Positions 44,873-56,084 of a stretch of DNA of 64,000 nt are shown here, piece by piece. The notes under the pieces are model-generated. The model was not told where the DNA came from. It was given only the letters and a program-made list of their open reading frames with translations, and did not search any database. The DNA is taken from NCBI GenBank assembly GCA_958295665.1, contig OY282560.1:192202061-192266060 (forward strand). Reading direction: 5' to 3'. The DNA is from Tipula vernalis (Eukaryota > Arthropoda > Insecta > Diptera > Tipulidae). The position numbers and the translations under genes are program-made. Position 1 is the first letter of the stretch. Each line of letters opens with the position of its first letter.

Positions 44873-45884
44873 TAGTTATTATTAATCATTTTGTTATTAA
44901 TTATTAATAACATCTCATGTTATTCATGATGCTACAAAGATGAAAACTACTTATAGGATCAGGCCGAGTCTATACCCCAGGATTGTCCTTGTTCCGGAAG
45001 GACTTTGATTTGGTATTATCAAAAGCCCGTGGAATATCAATGAATGAACATAATAGTACCTCTTTGTTCCGGAGTGTGTCATCAATTTATAATGTCAGGT
45101 CGCGTGAAGGCGTTGAATCTAATCTACTAAACCGGTATTTTATGCAAGGTTTGGTTTTCAGAATAAATAATGTGCGGCTAATGGATCTGTAAGGCCTAAC
45201 ATCCTCAGGGGACCTTTCCACCATTTCTGGAATAAAAATCACACGCACATCCCTCCTGGTATAGGTAAATCTAATTTTAAAGCAAAGTTCCCAAGTTTTC
45301 ATGGATTTCCCTATTTAGAGAAAACGTCAAAAAATATTACTATAGCTTCTTGATCGACTGATCATTTTAAATTGTAGTCTAATTAACGAAACTGTAGTTA
45401 GTATCCCTGTAAAGTGTAAAATGAACATAATTCTAAAATAAATTTATGAATCAAACAAGGGGTTTATTCGATCAAAAACTTTTCATTTTGCATATATCAC
45501 TTATTATAATAATTAATATAATTATCACTTATATTTAATATTACTTTTACCTAATAATACATATATTTCATTAATTAATTTTCTTAAGTATTAGCGGTTT
45601 TTGTATAAAATACTTATTTAATTACAATTTTAATTGTTCAATAACATTGCTGCTTATGTGCTTTTATTTATCAGGTGTTAGATATGCTCCATGATTTTTG
45701 CTAAAGATAATTATCATCACGTCGTTCTTGACGTCAAAAATGATTCGATTTGAATTATTATTCAAACAGTATGAGATCAACGAATTTTTGCTATGTTGGC
45801 TTTAAAAAATAAAGTGGAAAATTAAAGCACTGACTCCAACACAATCGCTTTTAGTAAGCTTTCAACGGCTTGGAAATGGGTGTC

Positions 45885-46059
45885 ATTGGGCGCTTTCAGG
45901 TCCCGCAACATGTTGGCTTTCAAAATTTACTGATGGGCAAAATGACATTCGATACATAACATTGCCATGGAATTTTCGATAAATCGGGGCATTCAGAAAA
46001 CAACAAGGTTATTTTAGTCAACATGTTGCCAACAGTTGGTAGAGCTGAAAGCGCCCAAT
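45885..46059. mobile_element. MITE of about 175 bp
   Basis: The ends ATTGGGCGCTTTCAG and CTGAAAGCGCCCAAT are exact inverted copies of 15 bases. Farther in, GCAACATGTTGGC pairs with an inverted CAACATGTTGCC. There is no coding sequence. No target duplication is evident. A 21-base word, ATCTCATGTTATTCATGATGC, directly after it also occurs at about 44911. Confidence 0.8.
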
Positions 46060-46459
46060 ACTATCTCATGTTATTCATGATGCTTGTGTAGTGTTACAAA
46101 AACAATTTCGAAAAGCTGTGTTATGGCCGAAAAACAAGAATGCTTGAATAGGTGAAGTACAGAATTGTCAATTTCGTAATATTTAGAACCCTTTCTGCTT
46201 TATTACTAGCGTTTTCTCGCTTTGCCAATACTAAGTTTAAATTGTATATTAAAAGAATTCTAAAAATAAGAAAGACCGGCTCTTGCGCAATTCAAATAGA
46301 GATTCTTTTCAGCCAATCTCCATTATGGTTCTCAATGCTTATTGTATAGAAAGTGTTTCTAACCAGCTTTGCTAATTCAGCGACGGTGCGACAGTTAATA
46401 TTTATTTTAATGCCCCCTCATTTTACTTTTTATTAGCTCAATTGTTAGTAAAATCCCCC

Positions 46460-46722
46460 AAACAAAGTTTCTTTTATTTCTTTAGAGTCACATTATATTT
46501 CAATCAAAAGTGTTTTTTAAATAATTGCGGAAAAATATCTTCTAGTAAATAATCAATCTAATAGAAAAAATCTTTAACACCTTTGACATACTTGCAAAAC
46601 TTCATATCGAATTTCTAAACCAACAATTTTATTTGTTCACAAAATTGTATTCCTCTGTAAACACACAAGTAAAAATTCGCCATAATCGATTGAGAAATAA
46701 CCGAGTTCCTTCCTAATTGACC
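46460..46722 (-). repeat. Right arm of a 2.2-kb palindrome
   Basis: Inverse of 44495-44766. It leads directly into the minus-oriented 108-bp satellite array. Confidence 0.88.
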
Positions 46723-47850
46723 ATATTCAAGAAATTTTCTAAATATCATTTTAGAATCCCATTTCTATTGCACTTGTCGAATTTCATCACAATCGTTCAA
46801 GAATTAGCCAAGCTCCATCCTACTTGGCCATATTCCAGAACTTCATCTAAAACTCATAAAACTCATTTGAAGATCCCATTTTCGTCATATATGTAAGTAG
46901 AATTTCGTCAAAATCGTTCAAGAAATAGCCAAGTTCCATCCTACTTGGCTATATTCCAGAACTTCTCCTAAATATTATTTTAGAACCCCATTTTTATCGC
47001 ACTTATCGAATTTCATCAAAATCGTTCAAGAATATCTAAGTTCCATCCTAATTGGCCATATTCAAGAACTTCATCTAAAAATCATTTGAAGATCCCATTT
47101 CCGTCGTATAAGTAGAATTTCGTCAAAATCTTTCGAGAAATTGCCAAGTTCCATCCTACTTGGCCATATTCCAGAACTTCTTCTAAATATTATTTTAGAA
47201 TCCCATTTTTATCGCACTTATCGAATTAAATCAAAATCGTTCAAGAAATATCCAAGTTCCATCCTACTTGGCCATATTCCAGAACTTCATCTAAATATCA
47301 TTTGAAGGTCCCATTTCCATCATACAAGTAGAATTTCATCAAAATCGTTCAAGAAATAGGCAAGTTCCATCCTACTTGGCCATATTCCAGAACTTCATCT
47401 AAAAATGATTTGAAGATCTCATTTCCATCGTACAAGTCGAATTTCATCTAAATCAGTTGAGAAATAACCGAGTTCCTTCCTAACTGACCATATTCCAGAA
47501 CTTCATCTAAATATCATTTTAGAATCCCATTTCTATCGCACGTGTCAAGTTTCATCAAAATCGGTTAAGAAATAGACAGCAAGTTACATCATATTTGGCT
47601 ATATTTCAGAACTTCATCTAAAAATCGTTTGAAGATCCCATTTCCATTGTACAAGTCGAATTTCATCATAATCTGTTTAAAAATAGTCAAGTTCCATCCT
47701 ACTTTGCCATATTCCAGAACTTCTTCCAAAAATCATTTTAGAATCCAATTTCCAAAGCACAAACCGAATTTCATAATTAGTTGAGAAATATGCAAGTTCC
47801 ATTATATTTGGCCATATTCCAGAACTTCATGTAAAATTCAATTTAGAATG
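46670..47850 (-). repeat. 108-bp satellite array, about 11 units
   Basis: The word CCATATTC (or CTATATTC) recurs at 46721, 46828, 46949, 47056, 47164, 47272, 47380, 47488, 47599, 47707 and 47812. The spacings are 105-112, plus one of 121 caused by a small duplication. Each unit has AAGTTCCATCCTACTTGG, AGAACTTCATCTAAA, GATCCCATTTCC and GAATTTCATCAAAATCGTTC. It is non-coding. The unit is the same as in the plus-oriented block at 41690-42030. Confidence 0.95.
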
Positions 47851-48781
47851 CCACATTTATTAAGTATCATAATCAAATGTATATTCCCAGCTTGGCACAA
47901 CAAATAGTTCATAACGCAATGTACACCCATGTTAGTAACATAAATTCGCTTTATTTTCATATACAAAATATGAACTCCAGCCGAAATATGTAGTTTTTTT
48001 ATTCAGCCGGGAAAAAGTTAAATAAAGGTTAAAAAATCCAAAACCAATAACAAAAACTTATTAGAAAACTATATAGTATATACGATGAGCGTTTATTTTC
48101 TATGTATCCAGCATAATGTTTTTTATTTATTTGTTTATCACAAATTTTGTATGAATTGATGTACGTACTCACACATAAAATTTGTAAACACAAAAAATAA
48201 ACAAAAATAAAAGTAGTGAGAAATGCGAATTTTTGTTAGATTTGTGTTTTAAATTTTTATACTCGTAGGGCATACTCAATTCAAAGTCAAACGCAAATCA
48301 AGAAGAAGTAAGAGGTAAGAAGAAATTAACTGCAGAGAGTCTGATTTAAAGGGATTAAGAAGGTAAAGTTATTACAGTTCTACTGTATTTTCCATTTGTT
48401 GTTGTTGTTTTTTTATTTTTTGAAAATAAATGTTCACGAGACGTCTCGGTATTACATCGTTTTTGGTTCAATCTAACCCCACTTTTGTTTTCATATATTT
48501 TATTAGGAAAATAAAAAAAAACTCGTTTTTTCGTTTATTTCAGACTAATATTTTAATTAAAAAAATAACAAAAATCTTTTAGAAATAACAAATAAAATTA
48601 AATAAAACAAAACAAAAAAATTAATTAATAATTACATAAATTCATTAAATGTATTTTGGTCAGACGTACTTTCTGAAACAACTTTTCTTCGCTCGAATCC
48701 ATTTCTTCCTCTCTGGTGCATTCTATGCACGTGATCTCGGTTCGGCTGTTGAAACTGGGTTTAGGTTCAACTCTTTGTAAC
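47851..48781. other. Non-coding; downstream flank of piggyBac gene
   Basis: AT-rich. The stretch 48650-48781 follows the transposase stop and may include its 3' UTR. A palindromic GAGACGTCTC at about 48435 also occurs at about 40361, near the piggyBac-like terminus. That may be shared subterminal sequence or coincidence. Confidence 0.4.
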
Positions 48782-50462
48782 CTATTTGATTTGGTTGATT
48801 GCAATTTTCACATTACGTTTTAATGCTCGTGGATTGGACAGCCGCTCCAAGATATTTGCATGCACCAATTCCATTGCTAATTGTTTCAGACATATCTTTC
48901 TTTCGGAGGCGCTGCGGATTGTGTATAATTGTGGGTTAGCGCATTTATATAAATTGAAAGCTGCTGCACCTGCGATGTCGATCATAATAAAGAATAATAC
49001 CATTGGCCATCGTTTGGTTTTCCTTTTACAGGTGTACGTTCTGACGAGTTTATTAAGAGTATCAACCCCTCCCTTCGCTGCATTATAGTCCAGTATGATG
49101 TTTGGTCTTTTAGAATCGCCGTCAATTGCACCATCATTATGGAAAGTGGATAAAAGGAGTACGTTTTTATTTGGTTTTGGAACAAAGCTGACCAGAGATA
49201 GCTGGTTATCGAAGCAAAATTTTGATGAATTTACTTCTCTTTCCTTCAGCTCCACTTTGCACGTTAATTCTTTGGGAAGATCAGGTTTATTGTGAGTTAT
49301 CGTTCCAATTATAGTGGTATTTTTCTGTAATAGTGGTTCCGCCAAAGGGCAACTAGTGAAAAAATTATCCATTATAATTGTTCTGCCTTTGATTAGGTAC
49401 AGCGCAGATAATCGATGGACCAAATTTAAAGAATAATTTTTTGAACGAGATTCGTTTGGTTGTTTACCCACATTCACTTTGGCGTTCAACGGGTACGCAT
49501 TTTTGGCATCACATATCAAAAATATTTTAACTCAGTACTTGCCTGGTTTTGACGGTATATACTGTCTAAAGCCACATCTTCCTCTTGTTAAAACTAGTTG
49601 TTCATCATTTATTAAATTCGATGAAGGTTTGTATGGTGCTCGGATATTTGACAAGAACATGTTCCACACATCACGGAATGCTGCTAAGTTTGTCAGTTTT
49701 CAACCGCTCTAATCTGGTTTGAAAATTACCGAACCACAGAAACCTTAGTAATTGTTGTACTCTCTCTAGCGACATTACAGCTCTATAAAATGGACGGTTA
49801 TCAATACGATACAATTCGTCTAATCGCTCATTCCAGTTTTTATGGACGCCAGCATAAATTAGAATACCGATGAGAGCATACATATACTCGGATTTTGTAT
49901 TATACCAAAGTCGCTGTCGTTTCGCTGTATTGCTTTTCGAAGTATAATATTGTCGTGCTATTCTATTTGTTTCAGCTACAATCAGAGTGTTCAGGTTTTG
50001 TGATGTTTGAGATGTCAAGCCATATTTCTCTCTATATATAAGAAAATCACGTGTTCTTGTTGCTTTAGGAGAATTTGCACTCCATTTTCTTGTAAATTTT
50101 TTGTTTTGGGCATAATACCACGTAAAACCATCTTGCTCGAGGTGTTCATCGGTGGTAGGTTCACTTTCACTTTGTTCATCAGTGATATCTTCGACATCCT
50201 CATCGTCTTCAGTATTACATACGTTTGTGATTATCTGCTCCACTGGGTCATCCTCATCGCAATCTGAAAACGCAATATCTATGTTATTGTTTTTAATCTC
50301 CTCTTCATCCGATGTCTCTGGAGTTGTAATGCTGTCGAAAAATTCAAGCAGTTCTTGCCATAACACAAAATAGTATAACAATGTTGCACAAACAAATGAA
50401 AAAATTATAAAAAATGATCCTTCTATTTTTACTGTATCGACTAGTTCACTCAAAATGTACAC
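48782..50462 (-). pseudogene. piggyBac transposase, one frameshift and one stop
   Basis: A DDE_Tnp_1_7 transposase, which inserts at TTAA. The N-terminal frame (50462-49671) has an acidic region (about residues 48-110), then RTRDFLIYREKYGL and the block FYRAVMSLERVQQLLRFLWF. A one-base shift near 49695 changes frame to LAAFRDVWNMF. Then INDEQLVLTRGRCGFRQYIP contains the first catalytic Asp (codon 49604-49606). A TGA at 49532-49534 replaces what is probably the Trp after PGKY. The C-terminal frame (49519-48782) contains IIMDNFFTSCPLAEPLLQK (second Asp) and DYNAAKGGVDTLNKLVRTYT (third Asp). No clear Cys-rich C-terminal domain remains. With only two lesions this is a fairly recent copy. The first in-frame ATG at 50462 may lie upstream of the real start. 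Confidence 0.92.
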
Positions 50463-51207
50463 GATAAATAAGATGAAATATTGTTGAAAACATTACAAAA
50501 TTGAGGTAACGGGATCGTCAGTATATAACGTAAACTGCAATGAACAAATACATTTGTGTACATGGCAATGCAATAATCAAAACCAACAATAATGTACTAC
50601 AAGCCTGAGTGTCACCCATACTATAATATTTTTTTTCGCATGTACAAGAAAGTATTGGTGATCGGAGACAAAGTTAACAAAGAGATTCGCGCACGAATAC
50701 TTTTAAGTATAAGCGATAAAACAAAACCAACATTAATGTACTACATTAGTATTACATTAGTGTAGTATTACATTAGTGTTGGTTTTGGATAAAATGTCAG
50801 AGGGTATCTGTGTGCATCATCACCGAATCAGGCTTGTAGCACATTAGTGTTGCTTTTGGCAATAATTCATTTTCTCTGTCTCTTACTGTTTATGAGAGAA
50901 ATTGTGCAAATAACAATACAATACATTCACATTCCATACACTAAGAAGGCACATTAAATCGGTATTCTAGTATCTATACAATCAATAAAAAAAATTTGGG
51001 GTCATTCTGACCCCAGTGCACAGAAATCTGCTTGGTTCATTTCAACTTATCCTAACTGTCATATATTTAATTGGTATTTACCCGCTTTCCATTGAATTTA
51101 ATGTAAAACATATTAGTTTAACCTATCCCAATTGCTTGGACTAATTAAATGACAAAAAGTATGATTTTTCTACTTTTAAAACGACTGGGGTCATTTTGAC
51201 CCCACTT
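50463..51207. repeat. piggyBac 5' region with nested palindromes
   Basis: The outer arms 50579-50608 and 50828-50859 (AACCAACAATAATGTACTAC inverted) enclose inner arms 50722-50743 and 50762-50787 built from the same sequence. Farther out, GGGGTCATTCTGACCCC at 50998-51014 and GGGGTCATTTTGACCCC at 51187-51203 are near-identical palindromes. The second adjoins the terminal repeat. Such repeated palindromes in the subterminal region may be transposase-binding sites; that is inference. Confidence 0.65.
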
Positions 51208-51224
51208 CACAGAGTGAAGGTTAA
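51208..51224 (-). repeat. piggyBac-like terminus with TTAA
   Basis: CACAGAGTGAAGG then TTAA, the exact inverse of 40281-40297. It lies upstream of the minus-strand piggyBac transposase, so it is the expected 5' end of that element. Confidence 0.75.
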
Positions 51225-52085
51225 AGGACATTCATATATGTATGTTGAAATTAAAAATTTTATGAAAATGTTTCAGAAATCATAATTAAGAATTTGTAAA
51301 GATTTCTTTTAAAAATTTTGCTTAGGAAAAAAAGTGACTTCCCATATGTTTTGTGTGTTTTACTAAGAGAAATTTGGTTTTTTCCTCATTTCTAATTCCC
51401 ATATAAAAGCTTCGTCTTTTTAGCTATAAACAGAACAAGAGCGACGAAGGCAAACGATGACGCCTGTCAAATTAAAATACACAGAAAGCATACGCTGCTA
51501 ACAGAACCAATGTCGCTGGCGACGACGACAATATCGCCGAACTTATTTTAGAATCTTGATAACTGTTTTTTGCGAATTTGTGTTGGTAGTTACAAATTTT
51601 TGTCTGCCAATTTTTTCATTTCCTAAATTTTCGCTCTCTCAAAAACCAACAACATAATTTAATCGCCAAATTTATTTAAAATAGTTTTTTTTAATTCGTT
51701 AAACAAAATATCGTTTGAAAAAAATTATTTGAGCTAATGTGACTATTTGTAAGGTTATGTTGTTTATTATATTGTCGTCGGTCGCTGACGCTCTTGTTGT
51801 ATTTACTAAGGCGACATCTCTAGTAGACAAATGAATTTTGAAGTCGTCGCTTGTAGTTATCCCTCTTGTTCTCTTTATACCTTAAGCCTATAACTTTGTA
51901 TAATCAACGTTGCTTTGATATTATCGAAAATTGTTTTTAGTTGTGGAGCCAAATATGAATATTAAAAGATATATTTGTTTTTTTTTCGTTTTAGGAATCT
52001 TTATCTATTTTACTATTAGAGCTTTAAGCTCAATAGAATGCCCGAGCTAAATACATTTTTAACGAGCATTTTTGCTCTGGATGAA
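51225..52085. other. Non-coding sequence
   Basis: No gene or repeat is recognised. A less AT-rich patch at 51430-51540 has no convincing open frame. Confidence 0.45.
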
Positions 52086-52676
52086 TGTGGTTTGGTGTCT
52101 ATTGGAGGGGGGCTGAAGTTGAGTAGGGTCGAATCACGTGAGCTGTTCTATTGGAAATATTTGTGTAATGCGTAACCTGGTCACAATTCGCAAGTGTACA
52201 TGCTTCCTCCTCGTGGCAACCACTGGTAATTGAGTTCATTTGGCACATTTTGGCCATTTGGCACAGGCTAAAGTACGGCGCTAAAGGAAAAATCCTTGAC
52301 AAAGAAAATCCTAGTCTAAGATGGAATATCCGATGGACGAATGGCTGAAACGTTAAATAGTCCAGGCACCCTTCCGTTTTATTGAGCCTTCCCGTAGTAA
52401 AGCTGGGTGACCTACAGGCAAATCTCTATTCCCAGCAACCCGTAAGAGTAAAACGAAAACGGAAGACGGGGGAGGGGTTGGAATATAAGGGAGTGCAGAA
52501 GTACATGCCATAGCATGTATCGCGTACCGTCCCGGCTGTATTATTAAGTTCATTAAGAGCCTGAATATTGACTGAGCAGATAATTAAACAGGGTCCAAGC
52601 ACCAAAGATCTTTTAGGTCGCAGCGCGAGGTGGCTACGTCCATACAACGCCCTTCAACAATAACCATAAAATACCT
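52086..52676 (+). mobile_element. LINE-derived non-autonomous element, copy 2 (591 bp)
   Basis: Flanked by TGGATGAA (52078-52085 and 52677-52684). It begins TGTGGTTTGGTGTCTATTGG like copy 1 and ends with the shared CAAAGATCTTTTAGGTCGCA block and an AACAATAACCATAAAA tail. It lacks about 175 bases relative to copy 1, in two gaps. One is near the start; the other removes the RNase H-like piece. Confidence 0.8.
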
Positions 52677-53159
52677 TGGATGAAATCACAGATATTCTTA
52701 GATTATTGATTTGAGATTTTAAGTTATTCGCATTTTTAATAATTAATTGTTGACATTTTTAATGTTAAATTGTTTAATTGTTTCGCCAAATTTAAATAGA
52801 AAATTTATTTTAGAGCCTCGATCTTTGAACCCTTCCCATTTTCAGAAGCACAAGTGTGGGCTCGAAAGCTAAAGAATTAATATTAGATTAATAAAATGGG
52901 AAGTTCTCAACCCGAAACCAAAATTGTTTTTATATCATAAACTAAAGTAAATTCTTATAAGTAATTAATTGAAGACACCGAAGGTACATAGCAAAAATAC
53001 ATTACTAGCGACAACACGGTGTAACTTTTAGTTACATACTTTCACGGATTCTTTGATGAAAAAAATTAAAAAATAATAATTTCCTGCTGCTTGCTGGTAA
53101 TCATTTTGTCAAGTATGACAGTTCTAATATATCAAATAAGCAAATATTTATTTTCATAA
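52677..53159. other. Non-coding spacer
   Basis: A small inverted repeat: GAACCCTTCCCATTTT at about 52829 against AAAATGGGAAGTTCT at about 52897. Otherwise nothing is recognised. Confidence 0.45.
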
Positions 53160-53334
53160 TGTCGTAACGTCGGTTTGATTTTAAAAGATTATTAAAATAT
53201 ATAAAACAAAACTCTCTCTTTCATTATTTCTTTTACCGTCTAATATGCGTTAGGTTTTCAAAACACCCACATAACTTTTTATTCAATATAGTGACATCTA
53301 TTATACATTAAAACAATTAAATGCAAACTCTACA
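53160..53334 (-). repeat. Ty3 element 3' LTR (175 bp)
   Basis: In element orientation it starts TGTAGAGTTTGCATTTAATT and ends ACGTTACGACA. It is near-identical to 56085-56269. The TAG in its fifth base provides the stop codon of the gag-pol ORF. Confidence 0.92.
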
Positions 53335-55981
53335 ATTCGGCTATATCTGACTCTTCAATCGACTCTGATTGCTTATCCCAATTACAAGGCTTCATATTAA
53401 AAGCCGCAAAGACACCATGAAAGGGTTTAGCTAATATCGAATAATTTTGTATAAATCGTCTAAAGAAGCTCGTTAAACCGATAAAACGGTGCAGTTCGTG
53501 AACATTCTTAGGTAATGGGTAATTTTGAATTGCATCAAGATGTCGCGACGTCGGGCGAATTTCATCTTGACCAATTTCGTATCCTAAGTAATCGATTTTG
53601 TCTCGAAGAAAACTACATTTAGCAGGTTGAATCTTTAAACAATTCACATACAATATGTCAAACACCTTTGTGAGTATTTTAAAATGCTTTTCTATTGTGT
53701 CCGTAGCCACCAGGATATCGTCAATGTAAATTATTACGTCATCTGATTCGATTAATTGTCTAAAAATTATTACTACAAACAGCTGAAACACTGAAGGCGC
53801 ATTACTTAATCCGAATGGCATTTTTAGATATTCATACTGCCCGTCCGGCGTAACAAACGCAGTATATTTCACAGAGTCTTCGTTTATCGGTATGTGGTGA
53901 AATCCACTTTGAAGGTCTATTAGTGAAAACACTTTCTTTCCTCGCAGTTTTTCTATGCAGTCGTCTATTAATGGTAAAGGAAATCTTTCCTTTATTGTTA
54001 TTTTATTAAGTTCGTGGTAATCGATGCACATACGCTGAGAACCGTTCCTTTTCTTTACCAGTACGATTCTACCAGCAAAATCGCTTGTACTTGGTCGTAT
54101 TATGCCACGATCAAGTAAATCGTCAATCATTTCGCGCACTAATTGACGTTCATGCATTGAAAGTCGTTTCGGAACTGAGTGGATGGTCTTATCACTATTA
54201 AGAACAATTTTAAGTTCGTATTTGGTTTCCGGTGTTGTTTTAATCGGTCGATTCTCAAAATCATTTAACAATTTATTGAATCTATCCTGAACTAAATATT
54301 CTTTCGTTTTATCGTCATATAATGGACCTATTCTATAGTCATGATTCGATTCTAATTCTAAGTCATCGTCTGAAAAATACTCAATATTTAAGATCTCGTC
54401 AAACAAATTGCATCGCAATGTCTGTTCCACTTTTTCACTCGGACTAACGCTTATCGAACCACCACCCAAATTAGTTAATATGCTACAACTTACCATTGGA
54501 CTTCTAATAAATTCGCGACCGATCAAGCAATCATAACCCATTGTTTCGTCCGGTACAATATAAAACTTAATGTTAAAATTATTAAAATTAATTTTACAAT
54601 TCAACTCCAATATTCCGCAAATTTGTATTTTTGAATTATTCACTCCAGTGAATTGATTTCCGTCGTTCCTTTCAATTATTATTCCCTCAGGAACAATTCC
54701 TCGCTTAATGATATTAATTGGGCTTCCCGTATCGATGATCGCTTTGACTTCGTATGATGTATTATTTGGAAATTGGATTACCATATCCACCGAAAAATCG
54801 TCATGTTTAATAAGATAAATTTTTTGAATGTCTTGTTGACAATTTGTAGGGCCACCTTTTGGATGTACTTTATTGCAACTGCTACATCTTTCTCGTCGTT
54901 GAGGCTTTGTGCATTGTGTCGAAAAGTGCCCGATTTCCCCACAATTAAAACAGCGTTTTGAATCGTATTGATTAAATCGTTTTGGATTATTATTCACTTT
55001 TGCTGTAGACGTATTCACCGTTGGCATCGAGTTAATATTTTCTTTCGTTGATGAATCCTTAGTATAATGGCTAGTTTGCAGTTGATTTCTCGTTCGCACT
55101 GGCTGCATACTATTATACCATTCGATACGATCTTTTAATTCATCGAACGTTGCGATTTTATGTGTACGTAGTGAATTCGACAAATTCACTTCGTTTATTC
55201 CCAGAATTATATATTTAATCACGGCTTCCTTTAATATATTAACTTTGTCACTAATCGTAATCATCTCGTAATAATATTCCAATAAATCTTGGTCTTTACG
55301 TCTTATAGAGTTTCTTAATTGGTCATGTATTTCCACTTCACTAATGTTTGTTTTGAAATTCTCCAAAAACTTATTTTTAAAATTCTCGAAATCATAATAC
55401 TTGTCTTGGAATGTCATAAACCACATTCTTGCAGTGTATGATAATTTTGATGGAATCGCTAACATTAATAATCTATCGTCGATTTTATAGATTTTTTTTA
55501 ACGATTCGATTCGATTAATCCATTGTACCGATGACAAGGACTTTGCGTTAACTGGCTCGAATTCAGGTATAATGTCGATCACTTCTTTGGTAGATAATAC
55601 CGATCTTTGAGGTTCCTTTTTCTCAATCAACAACTTTCGTTCTAACTCTAGTAATTCACGTTCTTTCGTAATTAAATTCCTTTCTCGATCAATGTATTCT
55701 CGTTCTCGTTCCAAATCCGCATAGCCGCTAGTAAAATTCAACACTGTACTTGTATTAGGTGAAAGTTCGTCCACCTCACTTTTAGATCCATAACCATTGT
55801 GTATTTTCAGTTGTGACGTTTCGTTTTCCGAATTATCGTTCTGTGCCAATCGTTTTAGTAACACCTTCTTATTTCCGCTCGTTGAAAGTTTCTTACTTTT
55901 CAATAATGCTCGCAATTCGTGTACGCTTAATTCATCCATCTTTTCGTCCGATGAATTCATGTTTTTTTTTTTTTTTTTCAC
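53330..55981 (-). CDS. Ty3-type gag-protease-RT polyprotein, intact 883 codons
   Basis: Domains in order: a SAP-like helical motif at residues 16-46 (ELSVHELRALLKSKKL), which is unusual for gag; and a charged coiled coil at about 85-125. Gag follows at about 135-290 (WINRIESLKKIY, ARMWFMTFQDKYYDFENFKN). There is a zinc knuckle CFNCGEIGHFSTQC near 345 and a second Cys cluster. The retropepsin has AIIDTGSPINII near 415 and a family CLIGREFI block. RT at about 600-830 carries VLVKKRNGSQRMCIDYHELN, VFSLIDLQSGFHHIPI, MPFGLSNAPSVFQ and VIIYIDDILVATD, so all three catalytic Asp are kept. After AKPF about 25 foreign residues follow, probably the old pol C-terminus joined by deletion. The first ATG at 55981 gives five lysines from a T run; the ATG at 55960 (MNSSDEK) is a likelier start. 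Confidence 0.92.
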   Translation of the reverse strand: MKKKKKNMNSSDEKMDELSVHELRALLKSKKLSTSGNKKVLLKRLAQNDNSENETSQLKIHNGYGSKSEVDELSPNTSTVLNFTSGYADLEREREYIDRERNLITKERELLELERKLLIEKKEPQRSVLSTKEVIDIIPEFEPVNAKSLSSVQWINRIESLKKIYKIDDRLLMLAIPSKLSYTARMWFMTFQDKYYDFENFKNKFLENFKTNISEVEIHDQLRNSIRRKDQDLLEYYYEMITISDKVNILKEAVIKYIILGINEVNLSNSLRTHKIATFDELKDRIEWYNSMQPVRTRNQLQTSHYTKDSSTKENINSMPTVNTSTAKVNNNPKRFNQYDSKRCFNCGEIGHFSTQCTKPQRRERCSSCNKVHPKGGPTNCQQDIQKIYLIKHDDFSVDMVIQFPNNTSYEVKAIIDTGSPINIIKRGIVPEGIIIERNDGNQFTGVNNSKIQICGILELNCKINFNNFNIKFYIVPDETMGYDCLIGREFIRSPMVSCSILTNLGGGSISVSPSEKVEQTLRCNLFDEILNIEYFSDDDLELESNHDYRIGPLYDDKTKEYLVQDRFNKLLNDFENRPIKTTPETKYELKIVLNSDKTIHSVPKRLSMHERQLVREMIDDLLDRGIIRPSTSDFAGRIVLVKKRNGSQRMCIDYHELNKITIKERFPLPLIDDCIEKLRGKKVFSLIDLQSGFHHIPINEDSVKYTAFVTPDGQYEYLKMPFGLSNAPSVFQLFVVIIFRQLIESDDVIIYIDDILVATDTIEKHFKILTKVFDILYVNCLKIQPAKCSFLRDKIDYLGYEIGQDEIRPTSRHLDAIQNYPLPKNVHELHRFIGLTSFFRRFIQNYSILAKPFHGVFAAFNMKPCNWDKQSESIEESDIAEL

Positions 55982-56084
55982 AAATTATTATTTTTCGATT
56001 ATTTTAAATAAAACTGATATCCCACAGCTATATTCGTCAACACTTTATCGCATCCAAATCTCCTTCGTATCCCACTTCTGAAGA

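Noticed and set aside
46670..47850. Regularly spaced repeats suggesting a CRISPR array
   Set aside because: The whole 108-base unit is repeated, with no unique spacers, and the setting is an animal genome. It is a satellite.
48435..48490. Possible second piggyBac subterminal end sharing GAGACGTCTC with 40361
   Set aside because: The shared word is a palindrome and the surrounding match is weak by eye; an alignment would be needed before calling it a terminus.
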